In this document: positions 45,598 to 55,262 of the stretch, piece after piece | Layout of the letters: each line of letters opens with the position of its first letter | Position numbering within the stretch: position 1 is the first letter of the stretch | Source of the DNA: Labrenzia sp. THAF82 | GTDB lineage: Bacteria; Pseudomonadota; Alphaproteobacteria; Rhizobiales; Stappiaceae | Direction of reading: 5' to 3' | Length of the DNA: 64,000 nt | NCBI RefSeq assembly: GCF_009363435.1 | Contig: NZ_CP045354.1 | Span: 963,501 to 1,027,500 of the forward strand | Notes under the pieces: generated by a model | The model's database searches: none | Told to the model about the DNA's origin: nothing | What the model saw: the letters and a program-made list of their open reading frames with translations, nothing else | Translations under genes and position numbers: made by a program

Positions 45598-45692
45598 TTG
45601 CCAAACGCCGATTGACGACGCTTGAAAGGACTTGCGCTTCGGTCAAGCTTGCGGCTAGAGCACAAGCACACTTTCTGACCGGGACCGAATTC

Positions 45693-46934
45693 ATGTCGAC
45701 GACCGTTTCCCCGCTTGCCCCAACGTCCTACCCGGACATGCCGGAACTCAAAGGCGTCAAGTTTGCGACCGCCGAAGCTGGCATCAAATATGAGGGCAGA
45801 ACCGATGTGCTGCTGGCGACTGTCGCCGAGGGGACCTCTGTTGCAGGTGTCTTCACCCGCTCCAAGTGCCCGTCTGCTCCGGTTGATTGGTGCCGGTCTC
45901 GCCTTGCTGGCGGGACGGTGCGGGCATTGCTGGTGAATTCAGGAAATGCCAATGCCTTTACCGGAAGAAAGGGCATGGCTGCCGTCAAACTGTCGGCTGA
46001 AATCGTCGCGGGTGCGCTGGATGTTGCCGAAGAAGACGTTTTTTTGGCATCGACCGGTGTGATTGGTGAACCGTTGCCAGCTGAGAAGTTTTCAGTTGTT
46101 GTGGAGGGCCTCAAGACCAGCCAGGGCAAAGCAACATGGCTGGATGCTGCGAGTGCCATAATGACCACGGATACCTACCCGAAGGTCGCAACGGCCAGTG
46201 TTGATCTGGACGGAAAGACAATTGTTATCAACGGTATTGCAAAAGGGGCAGGCATGATCGCGCCTGACATGGCGACGATGTTGTCCTTCATCTTTACCGA
46301 TGCCGCTATTGCCCCGGATGTGTTGCAGGCACTTCTCAGCGATGAAACGCCCGGCAGCTTCAACGCTATTACGGTCGATAGCGACACATCGACATCCGAT
46401 ACTGTTCTCTTGTTCGCAACCGGTGCAGCTACTGACAGCGGCGTGGATCCGGTGACATCACTTGACGACCCAAGGATCGGTATTCTCCGCACTGCGCTCG
46501 GTGATGTGATGCTCGATCTTTCACATCAGATCGTGAAGGACGGGGAAGGGGCTCGAAAATTCGTCGAAGTTCGCGTCGAAGGCGCGAAAAATGAAGCTTC
46601 GGCCAAAAAAATCGCCTTGGCCATCGCCAATTCGCCCCTCGTAAAGACGGCCATTGCGGGGGAAGACGCCAATTGGGGACGCGTCGTCATGGCGGTTGGA
46701 AAGGCAGGCGAACCTGCCGATCGGGACCGGCTGGCGATCTGGTTCGGCGACATTCGGGTGGCTGTCGAGGGCGAGCGTGATCCAGACTACAGCGAAGAAG
46801 CTGCTTCAGAGGTGATGAAGTGCGAGGAAATTCTTCTGCGGGTCGATCTTGGTCTTGGCGAAGGTGCTGCATCCGTTTGGACCTGCGACCTCACCAAGGA
46901 ATATGTCGCTATCAACGGTGACTATCGCAGTTGA
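45693..46934 (+). CDS. argJ: Bifunctional ornithine acetyltransferase/N-acetylglutamate synthase
   Basis: 413 residues. ArgJ recycles the acetyl group from N-acetylornithine to glutamate in arginine synthesis; many also make N-acetylglutamate from acetyl-CoA. The self-cleavage site is in [21 protein letters not shown]: the cleavage lies before the Thr that becomes the new nucleophile, giving two chains. [15 protein letters not shown] and [15 protein letters not shown] are typical N-terminal blocks. The ATG at 45693 is chosen; an upstream frame from 45612 lacks similarity. mutT follows in the same direction. Confidence 0.95.
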   Translation: MSTTVSPLAPTSYPDMPELKGVKFATAEAGIKYEGRTDVLLATVAEGTSVAGVFTRSKCPSAPVDWCRSRLAGGTVRALLVNSGNANAFTGRKGMAAVKLSAEIVAGALDVAEEDVFLASTGVIGEPLPAEKFSVVVEGLKTSQGKATWLDAASAIMTTDTYPKVATASVDLDGKTIVINGIAKGAGMIAPDMATMLSFIFTDAAIAPDVLQALLSDETPGSFNAITVDSDTSTSDTVLLFATGAATDSGVDPVTSLDDPRIGILRTALGDVMLDLSHQIVKDGEGARKFVEVRVEGAKNEASAKKIALAIANSPLVKTAIAGEDANWGRVVMAVGKAGEPADRDRLAIWFGDIRVAVEGERDPDYSEEAASEVMKCEEILLRVDLGLGEGAASVWTCDLTKEYVAINGDYRS

Positions 46935-47019
46935 TGGTCCTCTGGTGATATCCAGCTTCTCGTCACACTTATGCTTAATTGCGCCTTCGTCGGGCGTTTC
47001 GAATTCGGACACTTCGCCA

Positions 47020-47421
47020 ATGACCAAAATCGTGCTCGTTGCTGCCTGCGCACTTGTGGACACCGATGGCCGGATCCTTCTGGCACAGCGTCCGGAAGGC
47101 AAATCCATGGCAGGGCTGTGGGAATTCCCCGGGGGAAAGGTTGAAACCGGCGAGCGGCCTGAGGAAACACTGATCCGGGAACTCCACGAGGAACTCGGAA
47201 TTGAGGTTAACGAAGCGTGTCTCGCCCCCCTTACTTTTGCGAGCCACACTTACGAAGATTTTCATCTACTTATGCCACTTTTCATTTGCCGAAGATGGGA
47301 AGGTGTCCCGCAAGGTCAGGAACGTCAGGCACTCAAATGGGTGCGGGCTGTGAGGTTGCGGGATTATCCGATGCCGGCCGCCGACGAACCTCTCATCCCG
47401 CATCTGATGGACGCCGTATAG
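47020..47421 (+). CDS. mutT: 8-oxo-dGTP diphosphatase (Nudix hydrolase MutT)
   Basis: 133 residues. The Nudix box GGKVETGERPEETLIRELHEELGIEV is intact with all the required Glu residues, and LLAQRPEGKSMAGLWEFPG precedes it. It removes 8-oxo-dGTP from the nucleotide pool. ATG 47020 gives the usual MTKIVLVAACALVDTDG start; the open frame back to 46849 overlaps argJ. The order argJ-mutT is typical of alphaproteobacteria. Confidence 0.91.
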   Translation: MTKIVLVAACALVDTDGRILLAQRPEGKSMAGLWEFPGGKVETGERPEETLIRELHEELGIEVNEACLAPLTFASHTYEDFHLLMPLFICRRWEGVPQGQERQALKWVRAVRLRDYPMPAADEPLIPHLMDAV

Positions 47422-47450
47422 CGGCAGCGCAGCGAGTATCGAGGTCTGAA

Positions 47451-47681
47451 ATGAAAAGCCGAAAATTATCTGTTTCAGACCGTCAGAGAACGTTTCGCAA
47501 GCTCCTTGCAAGGTTCGGACGTGACCAGTCGGGTGCGACACTGATCGAATACGGCCTTATCGTCGGCACGATCAGTATCGCCATTTTGCTCTCAATGACC
47601 GTGATCGGAACATCGCTGCGTGATGGTGTTTTCTCGCCAGTCTCGACCGCCATCAAGTCCGCGGACAGCAACATTAAATAA
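47451..47681 (+). CDS. Flp/Fap-type pilin
   Basis: 76 residues. A basic leader is followed by the prepilin cleavage site Gly28/Ala29 and the Flp motif ATLIEYGLIVGTISIAI, with the mature-position Glu5 (Glu33) needed for pilus assembly. The leader of 28 residues is longer than usual. No tad/cpa assembly genes are in the window. It is co-oriented with mutT, about 30 bp downstream. Confidence 0.87.
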   Translation: MKSRKLSVSDRQRTFRKLLARFGRDQSGATLIEYGLIVGTISIAILLSMTVIGTSLRDGVFSPVSTAIKSADSNIK

Positions 47682-47715
47682 CTATTGCTTGTCGTTTCAT
47701 CCTATCCGGTGAGGG

Positions 47716-48612
47716 CTACTTGAGCTTCTGCTCTCTGGTACCCAACGCATCTGCAAGTCTTGTCTTGGCCGCGCCGGGTCTCAGGGGCTTTTGTTGGCTT
47801 TCGTGCGGAGCCCAACCGGACAGTGTCACGAAAGCAAATGTCGCCCGAATCCGTCCATCCGCGTCGGCATGGTTTTGCGCATAAAGCTCTGCTGCACGAA
47901 ACAGCACCTTCCGTGACAAAGGTAATCGGCTGCGATCTCTCAGAATGGAGGTTGCGCCCATTGCGCGCAGATCCGCCATCAGTCCGAACATGGAATCGTA
48001 TCTGACGGTCAGTGTGTCGAGGTCAGTTACAGGCAAAGCAAATCCCGCTCGCTGAAGCAGACTTCCAAGATCGCGCGTATCTGCAAAAGGAAGCACTCTT
48101 GCAGCTGCTCCGCCTTTGAGTTCAAGTTCTGCCCGCGTCAGGCTGTCCCGCAATTCCGCAAGGGTACCAGCGCCGGGAAGGGCCGCAAGGAACAGGCCAT
48201 CAGGCCTCAGGCTTCTGCGAACCTGAATGAGAGCGCCTGGAAGATCGTTGACGAACTGCAGGCTCAAGGCTGAAATCACCAGATCAACTGACTGGTCACG
48301 CAGCGGCAACAAGCCGTCATCGCAAACCAGGTCCGGTGGTGACATATGATGATCCGCAACAAACAAGTCCGCTCTGACCAGTCTTTCAGCTTTGCCAGTG
48401 TTCCGGATCGCCTGACTTATGAGACCGGTATGACCACCCAGGTCGACTGCAATTGAGAACTGCCGGTTGACCAGATGCAGTCTGTCCTCAAGATCCTCGG
48501 CGATCGCCTGCAGAAGAAAGTCCGAGCCTGATTTCGAAGACTTGAGCGCACGCGCACGGCGGGCTCTTAAGAGAGAACGGTCAAAAAGATCAGGCTGGTC
48601 GGTCACTTGCAA
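47716..48612 (-). CDS. BioC/NDUFAF5-like SAM-dependent methyltransferase
   Basis: 298 residues. N-terminal FDRSLLRARRARALKSSKSGSDFLLQAIAEDLEDRL is shared by the NDUFAF5 family, which in mitochondria helps assemble respiratory complex I. The methyltransferase core is AVDLGGHTGLISQAIRNTGK with DLVISALSLQFVNDLPGALIQVRRSLRPDGLFLAALPG. Role in the bacterium is inferred from this relationship. TTG 48612 or GTG 48606 are possible starts. It is divergent from comF. Confidence 0.82.
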   Translation of the reverse strand: MQVTDQPDLFDRSLLRARRARALKSSKSGSDFLLQAIAEDLEDRLHLVNRQFSIAVDLGGHTGLISQAIRNTGKAERLVRADLFVADHHMSPPDLVCDDGLLPLRDQSVDLVISALSLQFVNDLPGALIQVRRSLRPDGLFLAALPGAGTLAELRDSLTRAELELKGGAAARVLPFADTRDLGSLLQRAGFALPVTDLDTLTVRYDSMFGLMADLRAMGATSILRDRSRLPLSRKVLFRAAELYAQNHADADGRIRATFAFVTLSGWAPHESQQKPLRPGAAKTRLADALGTREQKLK

Positions 48613-48773
48613 TTCTGTCTTCAGCTGTCGTTGAACGGGTCACATATTGTATCAAGACACCTAGGTCAAAGGTGCGACTTTCAGCCTTGAGTTTTGAGTC
48701 GCCTGGTTGAATATTTCGGACCGATGTTTCTTATTGACACGTCGGGTGGCAAGTATCGCTTTGAGGGTGTGTT

Positions 48774-49538
48774 GTGCGCATGGCAAGGGAACAGCTGCGA
48801 AACCTACCGGTGAAGGTTGCCGGAGTTGCCCTGGATTTTTTGTTGCCGCTTCGATGCATCAGTTGCGGTTCGCGCGTTGCCACAAAAAACACGCTGTGTG
48901 CCATTTGCTGGCAGGAAATGCCTTTCATAGACAAGCCTTGGTGCCATCGTCTCGGTTCTCCGTTTTCCTATGACGTGGGGGAAGCAGCATGGAGCCCGCG
49001 CGCGATTGCAAACCCTCCGGTTTTTGAGCGCCTCAGGGCCGCTGCGCTCTACGAGGGGCCGGCCAGGGATCTCGTTCTGGCCCTCAAATTTTCGAAAAGG
49101 CGAGAGCTTGCCGAACCCATGGCGCGCTGGATGGCCCGGAACGGCCAAGAATTCTTGTCGCCGGACAGTGTGATCGTTCCCGTTCCGCTGCATTGGCTGC
49201 GACTGGTTTCGCGTCGCTTCAACCAGTCCGCCGATCTTGCGAAGGAAATAGCCGCAGGGTGCGGTGGCTCGTTTGAACCGGAAATGCTGAAACGTCGGAA
49301 GCGGACCCGCCAGCAGGTGGGGCTGTCTGCCGAAGAGCGCAGGAAAAATGTCCGATCTGCTTTTGTGGTTGATCCTCGCCGGGGAACTCAATTGCAGGGC
49401 CGTCACGTCGTTTTGATTGACGATGTGATGACGACCGGATCGACAATTAGCGCTTGCAGCAAAACTCTGCTTTCAGCTGGGGCTCGCTCGGTGGATGTGC
49501 TCACTTTCGCACTGGCAGATCCATCACTTCGCACGTGA
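48774..49538 (+). CDS. comF: ComF-family phosphoribosyltransferase-like protein
   Basis: 254 residues. An N-terminal zinc-like module (LLPLRCISCGSRVATKNTLCAICWQEMPF) is followed by a phosphoribosyltransferase fold with VVLIDDVMTTGSTISACSKTL (PRPP-binding loop, near 214-234). ComF proteins are linked to DNA uptake in some bacteria, but many alphaproteobacteria carry one without full competence genes. GTG 48774 has GAGGG at six bases; ATG 48780 is the alternative. First gene of comF-grxC-nit-DUF1178. Confidence 0.88.
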   Translation: MRMAREQLRNLPVKVAGVALDFLLPLRCISCGSRVATKNTLCAICWQEMPFIDKPWCHRLGSPFSYDVGEAAWSPRAIANPPVFERLRAAALYEGPARDLVLALKFSKRRELAEPMARWMARNGQEFLSPDSVIVPVPLHWLRLVSRRFNQSADLAKEIAAGCGGSFEPEMLKRRKRTRQQVGLSAEERRKNVRSAFVVDPRRGTQLQGRHVVLIDDVMTTGSTISACSKTLLSAGARSVDVLTFALADPSLRT

Positions 49539-49676
49539 CTTCTGCCGCTGAGCGTCCCCATTGAGAGTTGGGCTCTCTTGAGTTTTCTGAGATTGGTCGC
49601 ATATAACGCCGAGATTTTCCGGCGGCAGATCGTGTTTCACGTATTAAACCGCGAAGATAGAAGGAACACTTATCCA

Positions 49677-49934
49677 ATGTCCAAAGTGGTGATCTACACG
49701 CGTCAACTTTGTGGCTTCTGCACAGCGGCAAAGCGCTTGCTGGACAAAAAGGGCGTAGACTATCAGGAACAGGATGCGACCTTCAGCCCCTCGTTGAAGC
49801 GTGAAATGGTGCAGAAAGCAAATGGCCGTGCGACCTTTCCGCAAATCTTCATCGGCAACAAGCATGTGGGTGGCTGTGATGACCTTCATGATCTGGAGCG
49901 AGCAGGCAAACTGGACGCAATGCTTGCGTCCTGA
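49677..49934 (+). CDS. grxC: Glutaredoxin 3
   Basis: 85 residues, the GrxC length. The active site is Cys12-Gly-Phe-Cys15 (the usual CPYC variant in this family), followed by RATFPQIFIGNKHVGGCDDL with the cis-Pro and the glutathione-binding GG. It reduces disulfides with glutathione. ATG 49677 follows AAGGAACACTTATCCA; the longer open frame to 49578 is without similarity. Confidence 0.92.
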   Translation: MSKVVIYTRQLCGFCTAAKRLLDKKGVDYQEQDATFSPSLKREMVQKANGRATFPQIFIGNKHVGGCDDLHDLERAGKLDAMLAS

Positions 49935-49979
49935 TTAACTGGCCGCTCGACGTTAAGGGTTCACGACAAAGGTGGTCTA

Positions 49980-50834
49980 ATGACCTCATTCACGGCAGCA
50001 TGTATACAGCTTCGCAGCGGTATGGATCCGAAAGCGAATTGCCAAACAGCCGAGGAGCTGATCCGGGCGGCTGCGAAACAGGGTGCGCGTTACATTCAGA
50101 CACCGGAAATGTCGAATGTTCTTGTCCGGAGCCGTGAGGATCTGCTGGAGCGAATTTTCGATGCCGGTGCCGATCCATTCTTGAGCATGGCAAGATCTGT
50201 GGCGTCTGATGAGGGTGTATTTCTGCATCTTGGGTCTCTGGCGGTCTTGAACCAGACAGGAAAAGTTGCAAACCGGGCCTTCATGATTGGGCCGAATGGG
50301 TCGATACTTGCCACTTACGACAAGATACACATGTTCGATGTCGATCTGCCAAACGGTGAAAGCTGGCGGGAATCTGCAACATATGAACCGGGCCGCCAGA
50401 CAGTCATCACCGACTTGCCATTTGCCAGGTTCGGCATGGCGATCTGCTATGATATCCGTTTCCCGGCAATCTTCCGGACGCAGGCCAGAAACGGCGCTGA
50501 GGTTTTGACGGGACCCGCCGCCTTTACCAAGCAGACTGGCGAAGCGCACTGGCATGTGCTACAGCGCGCCCGCGCTATCGAAAATGGCGCCTACGTCATA
50601 TCTGCAGCGCAAGGCGGTCTCCATGAAGATGGACGTGAGACTTACGGTCACAGCCTTATAGTCGACCCATGGGGAGGCATCCTTGCAGAGCGCGACGATG
50701 ATGAGCCAGGATACATCCTGGCGGAGATTGAAACTGAGACTGTGTCCAAGGCGCGGGGAAGGATTCCCGCGATTGCCAATGAACGGGCCTTCGATTGCCA
50801 TGTTGCCGAGGGCCTGAGGGAGATACCTGCGTGA
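49980..50834 (+). CDS. Carbon-nitrogen hydrolase (Nit/omega-amidase type)
   Basis: 284 residues of the nitrilase superfamily with the complete catalytic triad Glu43 (IQTPEMSN), Lys115 (YDKIHMFDVDL) and Cys156 (GMAICYDIRFP). The KIHMFDVDL block is typical of the Nit1/Nit2 branch, which cleaves deaminated glutathione or omega-amides. The gene neighbours grxC, in line with a role in glutathione repair (inference). Its stop overlaps the next start by 4 bp. Confidence 0.9.
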   Translation: MTSFTAACIQLRSGMDPKANCQTAEELIRAAAKQGARYIQTPEMSNVLVRSREDLLERIFDAGADPFLSMARSVASDEGVFLHLGSLAVLNQTGKVANRAFMIGPNGSILATYDKIHMFDVDLPNGESWRESATYEPGRQTVITDLPFARFGMAICYDIRFPAIFRTQARNGAEVLTGPAAFTKQTGEAHWHVLQRARAIENGAYVISAAQGGLHEDGRETYGHSLIVDPWGGILAERDDDEPGYILAEIETETVSKARGRIPAIANERAFDCHVAEGLREIPA

Positions 50835-51358
50835 TCAAATACACGCTTGTCTGCAATGCCACCCATTCATTCGAAGGCTGGTTTCGCAATTCGGATGACT
50901 TTGAAGCGCAATGCGGGCGAGGCCTGGTCACCTGTCCAATATGTGGATCGACAGAAGTCAAAAAAGGATTGATGGCACCTGCGGTTTCAACCGCGCGCAA
51001 ACGCGAAACTCTTTCAGCACCCGTGATGCCAAGCGTTGGCCAAACTGACGTCAGTAAAGCGCCTTCAGCACCTGTGGCACCTGCGGACGCTACACCTGCA
51101 ACACAGACCTCTGCCCTTTTGCCAGCAGACCTTCAGAAGAAGGAAATTGTCGAGGCACTGCGTGTCGTGCGTGCCCAGATCATTGAAAACTCTGAAAATG
51201 TCGGTTCGAATTTCGCCAAGGAAGCGCGCAAGATCCACTATGGTGAAGCCGAAGAGCGCAACATCTATGGCCAGACCACACCAAAGGATGCCGAGGCGTT
51301 GATGGAAGAGGGTATTGCCGTCGTTCCGCTGCCCGACCTTCCGGACGACAAGAACTGA
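50831..51358 (+). CDS. DUF1178-family protein
   Basis: 175 residues. The start MIKYTLVCNATHSFEGWFRNSDDFEAQCGRG and the zinc-like TCPICGSTEVKKGLMAPAVS are diagnostic of DUF1178; the middle is a Pro/Ala-rich linker and the C-terminus (KIHYGEAEERNIYGQTTPKDAEALMEEGIAVVPLP) is the conserved end. Function unknown. It begins with GTG 50831, overlapping the stop of the hydrolase gene as GTGA, which decides the start and implies coupled translation. Confidence 0.9.
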   Translation: MIKYTLVCNATHSFEGWFRNSDDFEAQCGRGLVTCPICGSTEVKKGLMAPAVSTARKRETLSAPVMPSVGQTDVSKAPSAPVAPADATPATQTSALLPADLQKKEIVEALRVVRAQIIENSENVGSNFAKEARKIHYGEAEERNIYGQTTPKDAEALMEEGIAVVPLPDLPDDKN

Positions 51359-51432
51359 CGGCAATCCAGTTGATGTCTTTGCGCGCGCTTCGACTTCAGC
51401 TCTAAGCCTGACCGCTGCTCGCACATCGATTT

Positions 51433-51933
51433 CTAGGTCTTTGACGCTGCCTTACGCCTCGTGGACGTTTTTGCGGGTTTGGCCTCCTCAAGGCTTTCTT
51501 CCGCGGCCTTGCTGAGTTCGTTGACGCTTTCCAGCGCGGTTTCATTGAGCTCTTCTACGGCCGCAGCATTTTCAGAAAAGCTGTTTCGAAAAAGGGCGGC
51601 CTGCTTTTCAAAGTGTTCTTGATATTCAGTCGCCATCCTTGTGTAAAAAGCCTGCAGAGTTGCCATGGATTCTTCCGGCATCGTGCATTGGCTCAACGAC
51701 TTCGCGCACTCGAAATCCTCGTGCAGGCGATGGCTGACAAACTCCATGTGATCGTCAAAAGCCTGTTCAGCATGGGTCAGGGCCGTTTTGCCCATTTTCT
51801 GGAAACTGGCGACAGCCTTAGCCTCAATCCGGTCTTCGCGTTCGGCAAAGGCCCAGTTTGAAAAGTTGGGCATTGGCCACTCGGGCATGGTGAAGCCGAA
51901 ATCGAAAGCACCTGCATTGCGCTTCGTAGCCAT
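51433..51933 (-). CDS. Phasin-family protein
   Basis: 166 residues, mostly amphipathic helix with few hydrophobic patches. The central region FQKMGKTALTHAEQAFDDHMEFVSHRLHEDFECAKSLSQC and FYTRMATEYQEHFEKQAALFRNSF resemble the Phasin_2 pattern of polyhydroxyalkanoate-granule proteins, and the tail is Lys/Ala-rich (KPAKTSTRRKAASKT). No PHA synthase gene is nearby, so the granule role is inferred. A palindrome lies about 110 bp upstream. Confidence 0.74.
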   Translation of the reverse strand: MATKRNAGAFDFGFTMPEWPMPNFSNWAFAEREDRIEAKAVASFQKMGKTALTHAEQAFDDHMEFVSHRLHEDFECAKSLSQCTMPEESMATLQAFYTRMATEYQEHFEKQAALFRNSFSENAAAVEELNETALESVNELSKAAEESLEEAKPAKTSTRRKAASKT

Positions 51934-52044
51934 AAAACGTCCTCCGCTTTGGTGTTGGTCGATTGCAGCTCTTTACAAACCAGTTCCGTTGACCGCTGGT
52001 CATACGTATGGTGTGGGCTGCAGGCCCTGGGCTTCAGTTCAGTT

Positions 52045-52066
52045 TGAATACACCAAGGTGTATTCA
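52045..52066. promoter_or_regulatory. Palindromic operator candidate upstream of the phasin gene
   Basis: Arms TGAATACACC (52045-52054) and GGTGTATTCA (52057-52066) are perfect complements with a 2-base centre AA. It lies about 110 bp upstream of the phasin ATG in a 246-bp gap. The length and symmetry suggest a dimeric regulator site; no T tract follows, so it is not a terminator. Confidence 0.6.
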
Positions 52067-52179
52067 TTATACGCCGGATCACGGGGCCATCCTTGACCCG
52101 GATCAAATGTGCCTGCTGATTTTTCGAAAAAGATGTGATCCCGGCCCAACCTGCGAACCTACACCGGCGGAACATTTCG

Positions 52180-52878
52180 CTAAGGCCGATCCAAAAAATT
52201 CTGGAGAGCTTTTGTCACAGCTTCGGGTGTTTCAAGTGTGGAAAGGTGACCCGATCCGGGAACCACCTCAAGTTCACTTCCTGGAATGCAATCATGAATT
52301 TCTTGGGACAGTTCAAGCGGTGTCAGTCGATCGCCATCGCCGACCAGAATCAGTGAGGGGCAAGTGATCTCGCTGAGCCTTTTTCGAGAATCCGTTCTGT
52401 GGGTGATCGCGGTCTGTTGACGAATGAAAGCGTCAGATCCCGTGTCGTTGGCCATGTCGACCACGACGGACTTCAGGTCTTCATTTTCTTCGTTTTTCTC
52501 GTGTACAAATCCGGGAAAAAGCAAATGCGGCACCTTCGTAAACCCGCGCTTGCGGGTCAGATCAATGAGAAACGTCCGCCGTTCCGACTTCTCCGGCGTG
52601 TCAGCACGCGAATTGGTGTTGAGCAAAGCCAGTTTGCTGACCCGGCCAGGTGCTTCCCTCATGATTTCCATCGCAATATAGCCACCCATGGACAGGCCAA
52701 TTAAAGAGAACCGTTCAGGAGCTCTTTCCAGAATTGCAGCAGCTATGTCCGGAATGCTGTCGTGGTGACGATGATCGGCAACCATAATTGGCCGATCTGC
52801 GAATGCAGCTATTTGCGGTGCGAACAGCGCCTCCGTACACAACAAGCCTGGTATGAAGACGATCGGATCGCTCATCAT
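52180..52878 (-). CDS. Alpha/beta hydrolase (serine-nucleophile)
   Basis: 232 residues with [20 protein letters not shown] at the start, nucleophile elbow [11 protein letters not shown] (Ser), [15 protein letters not shown] (acid) and [15 protein letters not shown] (His). It belongs to the short hydrolases often annotated near ubiquinone genes; substrate unknown. Its ATG overlaps the ubiG stop as ATGA, so it is translationally coupled to ubiG. Confidence 0.85.
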   Translation of the reverse strand: MMSDPIVFIPGLLCTEALFAPQIAAFADRPIMVADHRHHDSIPDIAAAILERAPERFSLIGLSMGGYIAMEIMREAPGRVSKLALLNTNSRADTPEKSERRTFLIDLTRKRGFTKVPHLLFPGFVHEKNEENEDLKSVVVDMANDTGSDAFIRQQTAITHRTDSRKRLSEITCPSLILVGDGDRLTPLELSQEIHDCIPGSELEVVPGSGHLSTLETPEAVTKALQNFLDRP

Positions 52879-53636
52879 GCGGTCTCAGGACGTTCCGCGA
52901 GCAGCATATAATTCACATCCATGTCGCGGGATTGTGCCCAGCTGTCAGTCAACGGGTTGTAGCTGACACCGCTGCGGTCGATGATATTGAGGCCGGCTGT
53001 GCTCAGCGGGGTTTCAATTTCGGACGGTTTCACCAGCTTGTCGTAGGAATGGGTACCTTTTGGCAGCCAGCGAAGCACGTATTCGGCACCAAAAATGGCA
53101 AGTGCATAGGCCTTCATGGTCCTGTTGATCGTTGCAACGAACATCATCCCGCCCGGTCGAACCATGTTGCTGGTCGTTTCAAGAAAGAGAGGAACATCGG
53201 CGACGTGTTCCACGACTTCCATGTTGAGTACAACATCGAATGTCTCTCCTGCCGCAGCAAGCCCCTCGGCAGTTTCGGCACGGTAGTCGATCGTCAGTCC
53301 GGAACTTTGCATATGCAGTCGCGCGATTTCGATGTTGGTTTGCGACGGATCTGCACCGACGACATCTGCGCCAAGACGTGCCATGGGTTCACTCAAAAGG
53401 CCACCGCCACACCCGATATCAAGAAATCTCAAGCCTTTGAAGGCGTCTGAAGATTTGGGGTCCCTGTCAAATCGGCGGCAGACTTCCTGTTTGATATAGG
53501 CAAGGCGTACCGGATTGAATTTGTGCAATGGCTTAAATTTGCCTGCCGGATCCCACCACTCCTGCGCCATGGCGGAAAAACGCGCGACTTCTTCGCTGTC
53601 GATCGTCCCGGACGTCTGCTGCGCTTTGCTTGTCAT
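52875..53636 (-). CDS. ubiG: Ubiquinone biosynthesis O-methyltransferase
   Basis: 253 residues. Motif I is [26 protein letters not shown], preceded by [22 protein letters not shown], which is diagnostic of Ubi[41 protein letters not shown] follows. It performs both O-methylations of ubiquinone synthesis. ATG 53636 has AAAGGA at six bases; a start at 53651 is possible. It is divergent from lysC. Confidence 0.94.
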   Translation of the reverse strand: MTSKAQQTSGTIDSEEVARFSAMAQEWWDPAGKFKPLHKFNPVRLAYIKQEVCRRFDRDPKSSDAFKGLRFLDIGCGGGLLSEPMARLGADVVGADPSQTNIEIARLHMQSSGLTIDYRAETAEGLAAAGETFDVVLNMEVVEHVADVPLFLETTSNMVRPGGMMFVATINRTMKAYALAIFGAEYVLRWLPKGTHSYDKLVKPSEIETPLSTAGLNIIDRSGVSYNPLTDSWAQSRDMDVNYMLLAERPETA

Positions 53637-53939
53637 CGGTGTTCCTTTCATGAGCGATGCTTTTGCCGCTCCCGCTCGTCAGACCGCTGTCGTTTCAAAG
53701 TCCATGCCTGTTTGTCAAGGTTATAGGGGGTTTGGGAAGTTGGGGAATGGTCGCAGGAGATCCTCTTTCAGTATGTGCTGTTGAGCGTTTCTCAAGACAG
53801 CTCCTGAAAATTGCAAGTCCCGGCAGCAAATGCCTGGAGATGGGCGGTTGCAGCAAGGGAATGCAGACTGTATGGATGTGCGCCGATCCATCCGGCGTAA
53901 CAACGCCGACACGAAACGACAACAAGACTTACGAGTGGT
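53637..53939. other. Divergent promoter region between ubiG and lysC
   Basis: About 300 bases without a supportable gene. A perfect TTGACA lies on the minus strand at 53718-53713, about 80 bp upstream of the ubiG start, with only a weak -10 at 17-bp spacing; it is the best ubiG promoter candidate. No lysC promoter motif stands out on the plus strand, and no riboswitch-like structure is obvious. Confidence 0.45.
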
Positions 53940-55190
53940 ATGGCCCGACTGGTATTGAAATTTGGCGGGACTTCGGTTGCTGATCTCGATCGCATCCGCA
54001 ATGTGGCCCGTCATGTAAAGCGGGAAGTGGACGCCGGTCACCAGGTGGCGGTCGTGGTTTCGGCAATGGCCGGCCAGACCAACAAACTGGTCCAGTTCTG
54101 CCGAGAGGCGTCGCCGCTTCACGATGCAAGAGAATATGATGCGGTTGTTGCTTCCGGTGAACAGGTAACGTCCGGTCTGCTAGCGATCGTCCTTCAGGAC
54201 ATGGGCGTTAATGCCCGCTCCTGGCAGGGATGGCAGGTGCCGATCAAAACCGATGAGAACCACGGTGCAGCCCGGATCCGGGAGATCGATGCCGGTTTCC
54301 TGTGCGAGCGCCTGGAACAAGGGCAGGTTGCCGTACTGGCCGGATTTCAGGGTATCTCCCCCGACAATCGCATTGCGACACTCGGGCGTGGCGGGTCGGA
54401 CACCAGTGCTGTCGCCATTGCTGCGGCCATCAAGGCTGACCGATGTGATATCTATACCGATGTCGACGGGGTCTATACGACCGACCCTCGCATCGTTCCC
54501 AAGGCGCAGCGTCTCGGCCGGGTTTCGTTCGAGGAAATGCTCGAAATGGCGTCTCTAGGGGCAAAAGTTCTTCAGGTGCGTTCCGTCGAGATGGCCATGG
54601 TCCACGGTGTTAGGACCTTTGTCCGCTCCAGCTTCGACGATCCGGAAGCATCTCAGGTCGGCGCTGACGGCCTTCCGATTGGTACTCTAATTTGCGACGA
54701 GGATGAACTCGTGGAACAGCAGGTTGTCACCGGCATTGCCTATGCCAAAGACGAAGCTCAAATTTCAATTCGTGACGTGGCTGACAAGCCGGGTGTTGCC
54801 CAGTCCGTGTTTGGTCCTCTGGCAGACGCGCACATCAATGTCGACATGATCGTCCAGAACATTTCTCCTGACGGAAAGACCACGGACATCACTTTCACGG
54901 TTCCGGAGGGTGATTTTGACCGTGCCAAGAAAGTGCTGGATGAGAACCGCGGCGAGATCGGTTTTCAGGCTCTTGAAGGGGCGACCGACGTGGTCAAAGT
55001 CTCTGTCATCGGGATTGGCATGCGTTCTCATGCCGGGATCGCTGCGCAGTGCTTCAGCGGTCTTGCGTCCAAGGGCATCAACATTCGCGCCATCACGACA
55101 TCGGAAATCAAAATCTCCGTCCTGATCGATTCCGCCTATGCAGAACTTGCGGTCCGGACTCTCCATTCGCTATACGGGTTGGACGGATAG
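53940..55190 (+). CDS. lysC: Aspartate kinase
   Basis: 416 residues. Kinase domain with LVLKFGGTSVADLDR at residues 4-18, then the conserved FQGISPDNRIATLGRGGSDTSAVAIAAA and YTDVDGVYTTDPR near 175. Two C-terminal ACT domains (VTGIAYAKDEAQISIRDVADKPG and VSVIGIGMRSHAGIAAQCFSGLASKGINI) give allosteric control, normally by lysine and/or threonine. First step of the aspartate family pathway. ptsP follows after 72 bp. Confidence 0.96.
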   Translation: MARLVLKFGGTSVADLDRIRNVARHVKREVDAGHQVAVVVSAMAGQTNKLVQFCREASPLHDAREYDAVVASGEQVTSGLLAIVLQDMGVNARSWQGWQVPIKTDENHGAARIREIDAGFLCERLEQGQVAVLAGFQGISPDNRIATLGRGGSDTSAVAIAAAIKADRCDIYTDVDGVYTTDPRIVPKAQRLGRVSFEEMLEMASLGAKVLQVRSVEMAMVHGVRTFVRSSFDDPEASQVGADGLPIGTLICDEDELVEQQVVTGIAYAKDEAQISIRDVADKPGVAQSVFGPLADAHINVDMIVQNISPDGKTTDITFTVPEGDFDRAKKVLDENRGEIGFQALEGATDVVKVSVIGIGMRSHAGIAAQCFSGLASKGINIRAITTSEIKISVLIDSAYAELAVRTLHSLYGLDG

Positions 55191-55262
55191 CATTTTCTGC
55201 AAGAGATCACTGATCGGGATCCTTACGGGAACTTGCAAGAAGCGGGATCAATCGGGGGCGCA

